The notes: generated by a model from the letters alone, not told the origin. 64,000 bases of DNA from Halomonas sp. M4R1S46 (GCF_025725685.1 NZ_CP107008.1:2294001-2358000), one strand, 5' to 3'; positions 27,839 to 36,667 are shown, counted from the first letter of the stretch. Numbers and translations: made by a program.

Positions 27839-29208
27839 TCCGCCGGGACAGCCTCTACCGACGGCTGCTGAGCTGGTTGCTGCTGCCCCTGCTGGCCCTG
27901 GGCGGCTTGATGGTGCTGCAGGCCTGGATGGATGCCCGCCGCACGGCCGACCGCGCCTATGACCGCCTGCTCGAGGCCGCCACCCTGGCGATCGCCGAAC
28001 AGGTGCAGTGGCAGGAACAGCGCCTGTGGCTCGACCTCCCCCCCGCCGCCCTGGAGATGCTCGCCACCGACGCCGAGGAGCGGGTCTTCTATGCCCTCTA
28101 CGATGCCCAGGGCCGATTCGTCACCGGCAACGCCGAGCTGCCCGGCGACCCCCGACAGGTCGGCGAGCGCGCCGATGGCCTGCTCTACCGCGATATCGTC
28201 TGGCGCGACCTGGCGCTGCGACAGGGGGTCCGCCGGGCGCGCCTGGAGGACTGGCGACAGCGCGAGCGCTTCGAGGTACGGGTCGCCCATACCCGCGAGG
28301 GGCGCGAGCGCCTGGCCGCCGAACTGCTGCGCGGCAACCTGGCCTATATCCTGACCATGGCGGCCCTGGCGGTGGTGATCCTGCTGCTGGCGATTCGCGC
28401 CGCTCTTGCCCCTCTCACCCGCTTGCGCCGCGCCATCCGCGCCCGCGACCCGCGCACCCTGGCTCCCCTGGCGCTGAGCCTGCCCAGGGAGCTCGCGGAA
28501 CTGCGCGAGACCCTGAACGACCTGCTGGCCCGCATGCGCCGGGTCCGCGCCAACCAGGAACGCTTCATCGGCGACGCCTCCCACCAGTTGCGTACCCCCC
28601 TGGCGGGCCTGTCGGCGCGGGCCGAGCTGGCCCTGCGCCAGGACGACCCGGCCCGCTGGCGGGAGGCCCTCGAGGCCATGCACACCACCAGCGTGCGCAC
28701 CTCGCGCCTGGCCATCCAACTGCTGTCGCTGACGCGCCTCGACAATCCCGAGTATCGTCCCGAGCTGGCCGTGCTGGACCTCAACACTCTGGCCCGCCAG
28801 GCCGTCAGGACTCACTGGAACGCCTGCCACCGGGACGGGGTCGACCTGGGGGTCGAGGCCTCGCCGTCGCCGGTGACGGTCAAGGGGCTCGACTGGCAGC
28901 TGGAGGAGGCACTCGGCAACCTGATCGACAACGCCAGGCGCTATGGCGCCCGACACATCACCGTGCGCACCCACGCCTCGCCGCCGACCCTGGAAGTGGA
29001 GGATGACGGGCCCGGGATCCCCGCCGAGCGCCGCCTGCTGATGCTGCGGCCCTTCCATCGCGGCAGCGATGACCCCGACGGCTCCGGCCTGGGACTGGCC
29101 ATCGTCGACGGCATCGCCCGCACCCATGGTGCCCGCTTGATCCTCGAGGACGGCAGCGGCGGCCGCGGACTGAGGGTCGCCCTGCGCTTCCCGGGAGACA
29201 CGCCATGA
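27835..29208 (+). CDS. tctE: Sensor histidine kinase TctE
   Basis: This 457-aa inner-membrane kinase has two transmembrane segments (LLSWLLLPLLALGGLMVLQAW, and about residues 165-185: LAYILTMAALAVVILLLAIRA) enclosing a roughly 130-residue periplasmic sensor, a HAMP-like region, the H-box FIGDASHQLRTPLAGL, the N-box EEALGNLIDNARRYGA and DDGPGIP, then GSGLGLAIVDGIA. It uses a GTG start embedded in the tctD stop. It probably senses the carboxylate imported by TctABC, perhaps with the binding protein encoded downstream. Confidence 0.9.
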   Translation: MIRRDSLYRRLLSWLLLPLLALGGLMVLQAWMDARRTADRAYDRLLEAATLAIAEQVQWQEQRLWLDLPPAALEMLATDAEERVFYALYDAQGRFVTGNAELPGDPRQVGERADGLLYRDIVWRDLALRQGVRRARLEDWRQRERFEVRVAHTREGRERLAAELLRGNLAYILTMAALAVVILLLAIRAALAPLTRLRRAIRARDPRTLAPLALSLPRELAELRETLNDLLARMRRVRANQERFIGDASHQLRTPLAGLSARAELALRQDDPARWREALEAMHTTSVRTSRLAIQLLSLTRLDNPEYRPELAVLDLNTLARQAVRTHWNACHRDGVDLGVEASPSPVTVKGLDWQLEEALGNLIDNARRYGARHITVRTHASPPTLEVEDDGPGIPAERRLLMLRPFHRGSDDPDGSGLGLAIVDGIARTHGARLILEDGSGGRGLRVALRFPGDTP

Positions 29209-30287
29209 GGCAACGCGTCGCCACCCTGCTGCTGATGTGGCTGTGTGCCGCCCCCCTCGCCGCGGCACAGGAACGCCTGCACTACCCGGCGCGCCCCGGG
29301 CCCGGCCAGGCCACGGGGCAGCTGGTGATCCATGGGGCCCTGGACCTGGGGCATATCCGTCCCCTGCTGGCGACCTTCCACCGCTCGCATCCCGGCATCG
29401 AGCTGACCTACCGCAACCTCGACACCCTGCCGCTCCACGAGCGCTTCCTGGCCGCACCGGGCGAGGTGGATGTGCTGATCTCCTCGGCCATGCCCTGGCA
29501 GTACCGCCTGGCCAACGACGGCCATGCCCAGCCCCTCGACTCTGCCGTCGCCGCGGCCTGGCCGGACTGGGCCCGCTGGCGACAGGAGCTGTTCGCCTTC
29601 ACCTTCGAGCCGGTGGTGATGGTGGTCCGCCGCGAGTTGATCGACCGCTTCGGCCGCCCGGAGAGTCATGCCGACTTGCTCGCCCTGCTCCAGCGGCATG
29701 GAGCGGCGCTGGCGGGGCGAGTGGTGACCTATGACCCCTCGCGCAGCGGCGCCGGCTACACCTATGCCATCGAGGAATCGCGGCTGTCGCCCCGCTACTG
29801 GGACCTGGTGGCCGCCTTCGGCCAGGCCGACGCGCGCCTGGTGGATACCACCGGCGAGATGCTGACGGGGCTCACGGAGGGGCGCTACTGGCTGGGCTAC
29901 AACCTGCTGGGCAGCTATGCCCACCGGGTGGTAGAGCGAGATCCGGCGCTAGAGATGGTGATTCCCGATGACTATGCGCTGGTCACCCAGCGCCTGGCGC
30001 TGATTCCGCGCCAGGCTCCCCACCCGAGGAGCGCGCGACGCTTCCTGGACTTTTTGATCGGCCTGGAGGGCCAGCGGGTGATCGCCGAGCAGACCGCACT
30101 GGGCGCGATCCACCCGGCCCTGGATGGCCCGGGGACGGCGGGCCGCCTGCGCGCGACCCACGGCGAGGCCCTGCGACCCCTGACGCTGGGCCCGGGGCTG
30201 CTGGCCACCCTGGATGATCTCAAGCGACAGGCCCTGCTGGCCCGTTGGCGGCGGGAGTTTTCGCGGGGCGGCGAGGCAGGCGACTGA
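29205..30287 (+). CDS. Periplasmic ABC-type substrate-binding protein linked to TctDE
   Basis: This 360-aa protein has a signal peptide (VATLLLMWLCAAPLAAAQE) and a two-lobed binding fold of the iron/thiamine type: LVIHGALDLGHIRPLLATFHRSHPG, VDVLISSAMPWQYRLANDGHA and YDPSRSGAGYTYAIEESRLSP. No ABC permease or ATPase is present, and its start overlaps the tctE stop by 4 bp. This suggests it serves as a ligand-loaded input to the TctE sensor rather than an import receptor. That role is inference from operon structure. Confidence 0.82.
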   Translation: MRQRVATLLLMWLCAAPLAAAQERLHYPARPGPGQATGQLVIHGALDLGHIRPLLATFHRSHPGIELTYRNLDTLPLHERFLAAPGEVDVLISSAMPWQYRLANDGHAQPLDSAVAAAWPDWARWRQELFAFTFEPVVMVVRRELIDRFGRPESHADLLALLQRHGAALAGRVVTYDPSRSGAGYTYAIEESRLSPRYWDLVAAFGQADARLVDTTGEMLTGLTEGRYWLGYNLLGSYAHRVVERDPALEMVIPDDYALVTQRLALIPRQAPHPRSARRFLDFLIGLEGQRVIAEQTALGAIHPALDGPGTAGRLRATHGEALRPLTLGPGLLATLDDLKRQALLARWRREFSRGGEAGD

Positions 30288-30323
30288 CTCGCCGGGCCCG
30301 GCCGACTGGCCGGAGAGACAGGA

Positions 30324-30743
30324 TCAGCGCACGTAGCTGAGCTGGACGGGGGCAGTACCGCGACTCAGCATGCCGAGGGCACGGGCGGCCTGCTTGGAGA
30401 GGTCGATCACGCGGCCGTCGACGAAGGGGCCCCGATCGGTGATCTCCACCTCGACCTGGCGGCCGGTATCGCGCCGGGTCACCAACACCTTGGTGCCGAA
30501 GGGCAGGCTCCGGTGGGCAGCGGTCAGGGCCTGCTGGTCGAAGGGCTCTCCGCTGGCGGTGGTACGCCCCTGGAAGCGGTCGCTGTAGAAGGAGGCGACC
30601 CCCTTCTGGATCGCAACATCGTCGCGGGACTGGTGGGCCAGCGAATCCCCCGCACAGCCGCTCAGCAGCAGCAGGGACAGCCCGAGACACAACAAACGCC
30701 ACCCATGGGGACGAGTCGAACTCGCCTTGCGGGAATACACCAT
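30324..30743 (-). CDS. rlpA: RlpA-like septal lytic transglycosylase, short lipoprotein
   Basis: This 139-aa protein has a lipoprotein signal (LLCLGLSLLLLSGCAG) and a double-psi beta-barrel domain: KGVASFYSDRFQGRTTASGEPFD, LTAAHRSLPFGTKVLVTRRDTGR, EVEITDRGPFVDGRVIDLS. The RlpA barrel cleaves denuded glycan strands at the septum. It lacks the C-terminal SPOR domain of canonical RlpA, so septal targeting is doubtful. Confidence 0.88.
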   Translation of the reverse strand: MVYSRKASSTRPHGWRLLCLGLSLLLLSGCAGDSLAHQSRDDVAIQKGVASFYSDRFQGRTTASGEPFDQQALTAAHRSLPFGTKVLVTRRDTGRQVEVEITDRGPFVDGRVIDLSKQAARALGMLSRGTAPVQLSYVR

Positions 30744-30791
30744 TCGTCACCTCACAACGACTTGTACGCCGATGTCGATCTCCCCGCGACC

Positions 30792-31667
30792 TCAGGCGCC
30801 TTGAGACGTGTCAGACGGCGTCGGGTGCTTTCCCTGCAACCAACCCATGCTGCCGGCGCGATCATTGTCGAACCAGGCCAGCGCGTCATGCAACGTCACC
30901 ACGGTGCCGACGATGATAAGCGTCGGCGGTCGAATGATACCTAATTCGATGGCCGGCGGCAAGCTCGCCAGGCTCCCCACATGCACGCGCTGGCGGGCGG
31001 TGGTGCCCTGCTCGATCAGGGCCAGGGGGGTGTCGGCGGCCAGGCCATGGGCCTTGAGCTGCTCGGCGATGATCGTCAGGCTGCCGAGCCCCATGTAGAA
31101 CACCAGGGTCTGCCCGGGGCTCGCCAGGGCCGGCCAGTCGAGGTCGCAGCCGCCCTCGCGCAGGTGGCCGGTGATGAAGCGCACCGACTGGGCATGATCC
31201 CGATGTGTCAGGGGGATGCCGGCATAGGCCGCGCACCCCGAGGCCGCGGTGATGCCCGGCACGACCTCGACCTCGACCCCCGCGGCCACCAGCGTCTCGA
31301 GCTCTTCTCCGCCACGCCCGAAGATGAAGGGGTCGCCGCCCTTGAGGCGCACCACCCGCTTGCCGGCGTTCGCCCAGTCGACCAGCGCCTGGTTGATGCC
31401 CTCCTGGGGCACGCTGTGGTCCGAGCGGGCCTTGCCCACGTAGAGCTTCCAGGCCGCGGGGTTGGCCAGGGCCAGGATCTCGTCGCTGACCAGGCGGTCG
31501 TGGAGGATCACCTCGGCGGCCTGGAGACGCCGCAGGGCCTTGACGGTCAGCAGTTCCGGATCCCCCGGCCCCGCCCCGACCAGGCTGACCCGTCCCGGCG
31601 CCAGTTCGGAGACGGCCTTCGGCAACCGCACGCTATCGGGCGCCCGGGGATCGCTTGCGGCACTCAT
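30792..31667 (-). CDS. cobA: Uroporphyrinogen-III C-methyltransferase (SUMT)
   Basis: Methylates uroporphyrinogen III at C2 and C7 with SAM to make precorrin-2, for siroheme or cobalamin. This 291-aa protein contains [76 protein letters not shown] and [16 protein letters not shown], all SUMT signatures. The ATG at 31667 is preferred to a GTG 9 bp upstream. No oxidase/ferrochelatase domain is fused, so it is the stand-alone form often paired with nitrite reductase, not seen here. Confidence 0.94.
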   Translation of the reverse strand: MSAASDPRAPDSVRLPKAVSELAPGRVSLVGAGPGDPELLTVKALRRLQAAEVILHDRLVSDEILALANPAAWKLYVGKARSDHSVPQEGINQALVDWANAGKRVVRLKGGDPFIFGRGGEELETLVAAGVEVEVVPGITAASGCAAYAGIPLTHRDHAQSVRFITGHLREGGCDLDWPALASPGQTLVFYMGLGSLTIIAEQLKAHGLAADTPLALIEQGTTARQRVHVGSLASLPPAIELGIIRPPTLIIVGTVVTLHDALAWFDNDRAGSMGWLQGKHPTPSDTSQGA

Positions 31668-31808
31668 ATTCCACACACTCGAGGTTGATAGGATTTAATA
31701 TGCGATAAAGTAATTAATTTGCCGCCAGATTGCCACTATCGACTCTGCGCAAGCATATAACCACTGCGCCGCTCGCGGGCGACAGACGCGGCCATCCGCC
31801 CGGCCAAC

Positions 31809-31840
31809 GACATCGCCCCCGCAAGGGCGGGGGCGATGTC
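31809..31840 (-). terminator. Hairpin downstream of the sodium symporter gene
   Basis: gacatcgccccc and gggggcgatgtc form a perfect 12-bp stem around an 8-nt loop, 23 bp past the stop of the symporter gene. No strong T-run follows. Confidence 0.6.
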
Positions 31841-31862
31841 GTCTCACCATGCGGGAATCGGC

Positions 31863-33323
31863 TCAGGCGCGGATGGCACGCTTGAGCCGCGGACTCGCCA
31901 GCTCGCCGACCACCGTGATCATGGCCAGCACCAGCAGCAACCAGGGCCACTGGGTCCCGAACTGCACCTTGGCGATGCCCAGGGCGTCGACGAAGATCAC
32001 CAGGATCCCCAGCGGGCTGACGTAGCGCACCATGAACAGCCACAGGGCATGCCAGGCCGGGGACAAGCCGAGCTCCTCGCGGAAGGCCTCGTTCTTCAGC
32101 ACGAAGCCGGCCAGCAGCACCATCCCCAGGCCGCCGAGCGGCATCATCCAGCGGGAGGTGAGGAAATCCAGCCAGCCGAAGAAGTGCTTACCGGCCAGGG
32201 TCCACTCGGCCCCCACGTTGAACGACAGCATGGCCAGGGTGCTGATCAGCCACAGCACGATGCCGGTGCCCCAGGAGGCGGTGCGCCGCGAGATGCCCTT
32301 GTTGTCGGTCAGCCAGGACACGGTGGCCTCGACCATAGAGATCGACGAGGTCAGCGCGGCCATGGACAGCATCACGAAGAACAGAATGCCGAACAGGGTG
32401 CCCAGCGGCATCGCCTGGAAGGCCAGCGGCAGGCTCATGAAGATCAGGCCGGGGCCGCTGCCCGGCTCCATGCCGTTGGCGAAGATCACCGGGAAGATCG
32501 CCAGGCCCGCCATCAGGGCCACCACGGTATCGGCCACGGCCACGCTGAGGGTGGTGCGGGCAATGGAGGCCCGGCCCGGCAGGTAGCTGCCGTAGGTGAG
32601 GATGGCCCCGGAGGCCAGAGACAGGGTGAAGAAGGCGTGGCCCAGGGCGGCCAGCATTCCCTCGCTGGACAGGCTGCCCGCGTCGAAGGTGAACAGGAAG
32701 CGCAGCGCCTCGACGAAGCCGCCGGAGAAGGCGCCATAGCCGATCAGGATGGCCAGCATCACGACCATGCCGGGCATCATCCAACTGACGCTCTTCTCGA
32801 TGCCGGCCTGCACCCCCTTGCCGACGATGGCCATGGTGGCGATGGTCACCAGGGTGCTCCAGAAGCCCAGGTTCAGCGGGCTCTCGTTGTTCGCGCCGAA
32901 GATCGCCGCCATCTCGTCGACGCTGGAACCGGCCAGGCCGCCGCTGAGCATCTTCCACAGGTAGGCGAAGGACCAGCCGGCCACCACCACGTAGAAGGAC
33001 AGGATCATGAAGCCGCAGAGCATGGCCATCCAGCCGAGCAGCGACCACACCGGGGAGGCGCCGGCCTCGCCGGCCACCCGGCGGATGGCGTCGATGGGGC
33101 TGCCGCGGCCACGGCGGCCGAAGGCGATCTCGGTCATCATCACCGGCACGCCGACCGCCAGGATGCAGGCCAGGTAGACCAGCACGAAGGCACCGCCGCC
33201 ATACTCGCCGGTGATGTAGGGAAACTTCCAGATGTTGCCGAGGCCGACGGCGGAGCCGGTCGCGGCCAGGACGAAGCCCCAGCGGCCGAGCCACTGGGTA
33301 CGGGGTTGAGCGTCGTTTGTCAT
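31863..33323 (-). CDS. Sodium-dependent transporter, NSS/SNF family
   Basis: This 486-aa secondary transporter of the neurotransmitter:sodium symporter family has about 11-12 helices. The N-terminus shows WGFVLAATGSAVGLGNIWKFPYI (unwound TM1 site with Na+-binding residues), followed by GGGAFVLVYLACILAVGVPVMMTEIAFGRRG and later LASGAILTYGSYLP and ALTSSISMVEATVSWL. It probably couples Na+ to uptake of an amino acid or related solute; the substrate is unknown. It stands alone with a hairpin after it. Confidence 0.92.
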   Translation of the reverse strand: MTNDAQPRTQWLGRWGFVLAATGSAVGLGNIWKFPYITGEYGGGAFVLVYLACILAVGVPVMMTEIAFGRRGRGSPIDAIRRVAGEAGASPVWSLLGWMAMLCGFMILSFYVVVAGWSFAYLWKMLSGGLAGSSVDEMAAIFGANNESPLNLGFWSTLVTIATMAIVGKGVQAGIEKSVSWMMPGMVVMLAILIGYGAFSGGFVEALRFLFTFDAGSLSSEGMLAALGHAFFTLSLASGAILTYGSYLPGRASIARTTLSVAVADTVVALMAGLAIFPVIFANGMEPGSGPGLIFMSLPLAFQAMPLGTLFGILFFVMLSMAALTSSISMVEATVSWLTDNKGISRRTASWGTGIVLWLISTLAMLSFNVGAEWTLAGKHFFGWLDFLTSRWMMPLGGLGMVLLAGFVLKNEAFREELGLSPAWHALWLFMVRYVSPLGILVIFVDALGIAKVQFGTQWPWLLLVLAMITVVGELASPRLKRAIRA

Positions 33324-33450
33324 GTCACACCAGGGATCACGGAACTGTTGTTGTCACCCGCCACGCGGCAGCAAGGCTGCCCATTGTGACGGATTTTATC
33401 GTGAATGGGCAGGGAGACGGGGGATTGTTCTGGCTATCTTCGCCCTGCCC

Positions 33451-33480
33451 GTCGATCCCGGCGGGCCTGCCGGGATCGAC
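33451..33480 (-). terminator. Hairpin downstream of hppD
   Basis: gtcgatcccggc and gccgggatcgac pair perfectly over 12 bp with a 6-nt loop, 10 bp after the hppD stop. No T-run is seen, so it is a terminator-like structure. Confidence 0.55.
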
Positions 33481-33490
33481 GAGGAGTGGA

Positions 33491-34594
33491 TCAGTCGTCG
33501 GCCTCGAGCACGCCGCGACGGATCTGGTCCTCCTCGATGGATTCGAACAGGGCCTTAAAGTTGCCCTCGCCGAAGCCGTCGTTGCCCTTGCGCTGGATGA
33601 TCTCGAAGAAGATCGGCCCGATCACCGTCTCGGTGAAGATCTGCAGCAGCACCCCCTGGTCGGGACCGCCGTCCACCAGCAGGTTCAGCTCGCGCAGCTC
33701 CTCGAGGTTCTCCTCGTGGTTGGGCACCCGCTGGTCGACCTTCTCGTAGTAGGTGTCCGGCGTGGTCAGGAAGGTCACGCCGTTGGCCTTCAGGGCGCGC
33801 ACCGTGGCGTAGATGTCGTCGGTGGCCATGGCCAGGTGCTGGATGCCCTCGCCGTTGTACTCGCGCAGGAACTCGGCGATCTGCGAGTTATCGTCGGCGG
33901 ACTCGTTGATCGGGATGTGCATCTTGCCGCAGGGCGCGGTCATGGCGCGGGAGTGCAGCCCGGTCTTCTTGCCGGCGATATCGAAGTAGCGGATCTCGCG
34001 GAAGTTGGCGACGCGGGTGTAGAAGTCCGCCCAGACGTCCATCTGCCCGCGGTCGACGTTGTGGGTCAGGTGGTCGAGCACCTCGAGGCCCACGCTGTGG
34101 TCCTGAGGCGTGCGCCCGGGGATCGGCGCGAAGTCGATGTCGTAGATGGTGCGGCCGTCGCCGTCGACCTTGTGGTCGACGAAATACAGCAGCGAGCCGC
34201 CGATGCCCTCGACGGCGGGAATGCCCACCTCGCCCTCACCCACCGGGGTCTCCACCGGCTTGGCACCGCAGGCCACGGCATGGTCGAAGGCCTGCCGGGC
34301 GTCGGCCACCTTCCAGGCCATGGCGCAGGCCGACGGGCCGTGGACACGGGCGAACTCGGCGGCGTGGCTATCCGGCTCGGCATTCAGCACGAAGTTGATA
34401 TGCTCCTGCTGGAACAGCGTGACGGCCTTGGAACGGTGCTTGCGCGTCTCGGTGAAGCCCAGCTGGAGAAACAGCTGGCGCAGTGCCTCGATCCCCTCGG
34501 CGGTGGGGGCGGTATACTCGACGAATTCGAAGCCATCGGTGCCGATCGGGTTGGCGGTGTTGACGGTCTGGCTCGTCTGGGCAGGGGCGTTCAT
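33491..34594 (-). CDS. hppD: 4-Hydroxyphenylpyruvate dioxygenase
   Basis: Fe(II) enzyme of tyrosine catabolism converting 4-hydroxyphenylpyruvate to homogentisate. It is 367 aa with two VOC-fold halves; the iron ligands are visible in LDHLTHNVDRG (His), EGIQHLAMATDD (His) and PIFFEIIQRKGNDGFGEGNF (Glu). The start has ggagg about 7 nt upstream. Homogentisate dioxygenase genes are not adjacent. Two TyrR-type palindromes lie upstream (34736, 34808), linking it to the phh operon and the tyrR-like regulator elsewhere in the window. Confidence 0.96.
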   Translation of the reverse strand: MNAPAQTSQTVNTANPIGTDGFEFVEYTAPTAEGIEALRQLFLQLGFTETRKHRSKAVTLFQQEHINFVLNAEPDSHAAEFARVHGPSACAMAWKVADARQAFDHAVACGAKPVETPVGEGEVGIPAVEGIGGSLLYFVDHKVDGDGRTIYDIDFAPIPGRTPQDHSVGLEVLDHLTHNVDRGQMDVWADFYTRVANFREIRYFDIAGKKTGLHSRAMTAPCGKMHIPINESADDNSQIAEFLREYNGEGIQHLAMATDDIYATVRALKANGVTFLTTPDTYYEKVDQRVPNHEENLEELRELNLLVDGGPDQGVLLQIFTETVIGPIFFEIIQRKGNDGFGEGNFKALFESIEEDQIRRGVLEADD

Positions 34595-34735
34595 GAAGAC
34601 CTCCGGGTCGCTTGTGGTTGTCGGGTCCGGGCTCGTCGGCCCTTGGGTGCCCCCAGCCTAGAGTGCCCCCGCCCCCACCGGAACGCCCCGAGACCACGCC
34701 TTCGCCGCCTCGGGTGGCCGCCTTGGCCACCCCGC

Positions 34736-34753
34736 TGTCAAGCATTCCTTACA
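34736..34753 (-). promoter_or_regulatory. TyrR/PhhR-type box upstream of hppD
   Basis: TGTCAA-gcattc-CTTACA is an 18-bp palindrome close to the TyrR consensus TGTAAA-N6-TTTACA. It lies 142 bp upstream of the hppD start. Confidence 0.6.
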
Positions 34754-34754
34754 G

Positions 34755-34786
34755 CCCCGGCGAGGCCATGACTGGCCTCGCCGGGG
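34755..34786. terminator. Perfect 14-bp hairpin between the two TyrR boxes
   Basis: ccccggcgaggcca-tgac-tggcctcgccgggg forms a perfect stem with a tetraloop. It may terminate the upstream thiamine-binding-protein gene, whose stop is 35 bp away, though no T-run follows. It sits exactly between the two TyrR-type palindromes. Confidence 0.55.
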
Positions 34787-34807
34787 CGGCAAGCTTGGCT
34801 GACAGGC

Positions 34808-34825
34808 CGTAAGGAATTCGTTACA
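34808..34825 (-). promoter_or_regulatory. Second TyrR/PhhR-type box upstream of hppD
   Basis: CGTAAG-gaattc-GTTACA has the TyrR-box geometry (G-T-A-A at one arm, T-T-A-C at the other, 6-bp palindromic core). It overlaps the stop codon of the upstream small gene and lies about 214 bp from the hppD start. Confidence 0.55.
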
Positions 34826-35141
34826 CACGACCGCCGCCGGGTTCGCGCAACAGGGACTCGACGCTTCGCACCTTGTCGTCCATGTGCTGCTCGCGGTCGG
34901 TGCGCGTGCCGAGCTTGAGGGTGGTGGTGATGCGCGGCGCCCCCATCGCGTGCACGACCTCGTGGCAACGCTTGACCACGGCCATCACCTCGTCCCAGGG
35001 GCCCTCGATGTTGGTGCCGTAGGCGTGCATCCGGTGCTCCAGGCCGGAGGCCTCGATGACCCGCTGACAGGCGGCCACATGGGACGAGACGGATACCCCC
35101 ACGCCCAGGGGCACCACGCAGAGATCGATGATGACATGCAT
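34821..35141 (-). CDS. MTH1187/YkoF-like thiamine-binding family protein
   Basis: This 106-aa protein of the DUF77/Thiamine_BP family has VIIDLCVVPLGVGVSVSSHVAACQ, HRMHAYGTNIEGPWDEVMAVVKRCHEVVHAMGAPRI and TTLKLGTRTDREQHMDDKV, all characteristic. Members form tetramers that bind thiamine or related ligands, but their physiological role is unsettled. It lies upstream of hppD on the same strand, separated by a hairpin and two TyrR-type sites, so co-transcription is unlikely. aagga lies about 5 nt before the start. Confidence 0.88.
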   Translation of the reverse strand: MHVIIDLCVVPLGVGVSVSSHVAACQRVIEASGLEHRMHAYGTNIEGPWDEVMAVVKRCHEVVHAMGAPRITTTLKLGTRTDREQHMDDKVRSVESLLREPGGGRV

Positions 35142-35278
35142 TGTCCTTTCTCCTCGCTGCTCGCTGATAGTTGAACGCCTGGGGAATTCAGGTCTTGTAT
35201 CAGTGGTCTATCATGATAAGAAACGCGGTTACGCCGCCAGTATCCGGCATCCAGCCACTGCGGGACCAGGAGGACTCC

Positions 35279-36430
35279 ATGACCAGTGACTCACGCCTCG
35301 GCCCTGTTGCCCTGCCCGATACCCGGGCCCGTCACGTTGTCGAGAAGCTGCTGGACGGCTCCGGGGTGAGCCTCAACGGCGATGCCCCCCAGGACATCCG
35401 CGTCTACCATCCCGACTTCTTTTCCCGCATTCTCCATCAGGGCACCCTGGGGCTCGGCGAGTCCTACATGGATGGCTGGTGGGACTGCGAGCGCATCGAC
35501 CGGATGGCGAACCTGATGCTGCACCATGGCCTCGGCGAACACGCCCAGTCGCCCTCCGAGCGGCTGATGTACCGCCTGCAGTCCGGGTTCTTCAACCTGC
35601 AGAGCCGGGCACGCGCCTACATCGTCGGCGAGGCGCACTATGACCTGGGCAACGATCTCTTCCGGCGCATGCTGGATGACACCATGTGCTATTCCTGCGG
35701 CTACTGGAAGGACGCTGACAGCCTCCACGAGGCCCAGAAGGCCAAGCTCGAGCTGGCCTGTCGCAAGCTCGACCTGAAGCCGGGCATGCACGTCCTGGAT
35801 ATCGGCTGCGGCTGGGGCAGCTTCGCCGAGCATGCCGCACGGCATCATGGCGTCAACGTCACCGGCATCACCATCTCCCGGGAGCAGGCCGACCTCGCCC
35901 AGGAGCGCTGCAAGGGCCTGCCGGCGGAGATCCGGCTCGAGGACTATCGCGACCTGCAGGGCCAGTTCGACCGCATCGTCTCCATCGGCATGTTCGAACA
36001 TGTCGGCCACCGCAACTACGAGACCTACTTCGACACGGTGCGTCGCCTGCTGCCCGAGGACGGTCTCTTCGTGCTGCACACCATCGGCTCGAACAACTCG
36101 GAGATCAGCGTCGATCCCTGGTTCAACAAGTACATCTTCCCCAACGGGGTGCTGCCCTCGGCCGTGCATATCGCCAAGGCCAGCGAGGGACATCTGCTGA
36201 TGGAGGACTGGCAGAACTTCGGCGCCGACTACGATCATACCCTGATGGCCTGGCTCGAGAACTTCGACGCCCACTGGCACGAGATCGCCGATCGCTACAA
36301 CGAGCGCACCCGGCGCATGTTCCGCTATTACCTCTCGGTATGCGCCGGCGCCTTCCGGGCGCGCCATATGCAGCTCTGGCAAGTGGTCTTCTCCCGCGGT
36401 CGCCCGGGCCGCTACGACGCCCCGCGCTGA
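35279..36430 (+). CDS. cfa: Cyclopropane-fatty-acyl-phospholipid synthase
   Basis: Transfers a SAM methylene to unsaturated acyl chains of membrane phospholipids, commonly in stationary phase or stress. This 383-aa protein has an N-terminal lipid-binding region (YHPDFFSRILHQGTLGLGESYMDG), the segment HYDLGNDLFRRMLDDTMCYSCGYW, the SAM motif VLDIGCGWGSFAEHAA and SIGMFEHVGHRNYETYF. The ATG at 35279 is preceded by caggagg at good spacing. Its last 208 bp are repeated just downstream. Confidence 0.95.
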   Translation: MTSDSRLGPVALPDTRARHVVEKLLDGSGVSLNGDAPQDIRVYHPDFFSRILHQGTLGLGESYMDGWWDCERIDRMANLMLHHGLGEHAQSPSERLMYRLQSGFFNLQSRARAYIVGEAHYDLGNDLFRRMLDDTMCYSCGYWKDADSLHEAQKAKLELACRKLDLKPGMHVLDIGCGWGSFAEHAARHHGVNVTGITISREQADLAQERCKGLPAEIRLEDYRDLQGQFDRIVSIGMFEHVGHRNYETYFDTVRRLLPEDGLFVLHTIGSNNSEISVDPWFNKYIFPNGVLPSAVHIAKASEGHLLMEDWQNFGADYDHTLMAWLENFDAHWHEIADRYNERTRRMFRYYLSVCAGAFRARHMQLWQVVFSRGRPGRYDAPR

Positions 36431-36458
36431 CGGGTGGACTGGCGCTGTCCATGACCCC

Positions 36459-36667
36459 GCGCCGACTACGATCATACCCTGATGGCCTGGCCCGAGAACT
36501 TCGACGCCCACTGGCACGAGATCGCCGATCGCTACAACGAGCGCACCCGGCGCATGTTCCGCTATTACCTCTCGGTATGCGCCGGCGCCTTCCGCGCCCG
36601 CAACCTGCAGTTGTGGCAGGTCATCTACTCGCTGGGCCGCCCGAGCCGCTACGACGCCCCGCGCTGA
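36459..36667 (+). pseudogene. Tandem duplicate of the cfa 3' end
   Basis: This segment repeats 36222-36430 at a 237-bp offset: it encodes the last roughly 69 residues of Cfa again, including ENFDAHWHEIADRYNERTRR and FRYYLSVCAGAFRAR, and ends at an equivalent stop. The central part is nearly identical, but the final residues differ (NLQLWQVIYSLGRPSRYDAPR here, HMQLWQVVFSRGRPGRYDAPR in cfa). It has no 5' part or start of its own, so it is a gene fragment. Confidence 0.9.

Noticed and set aside
31838..33389. Plus-strand His/Gln-rich frame opposite the sodium symporter
   Set aside because: Composition typical of antisense frames; the symporter motifs are on the minus strand.
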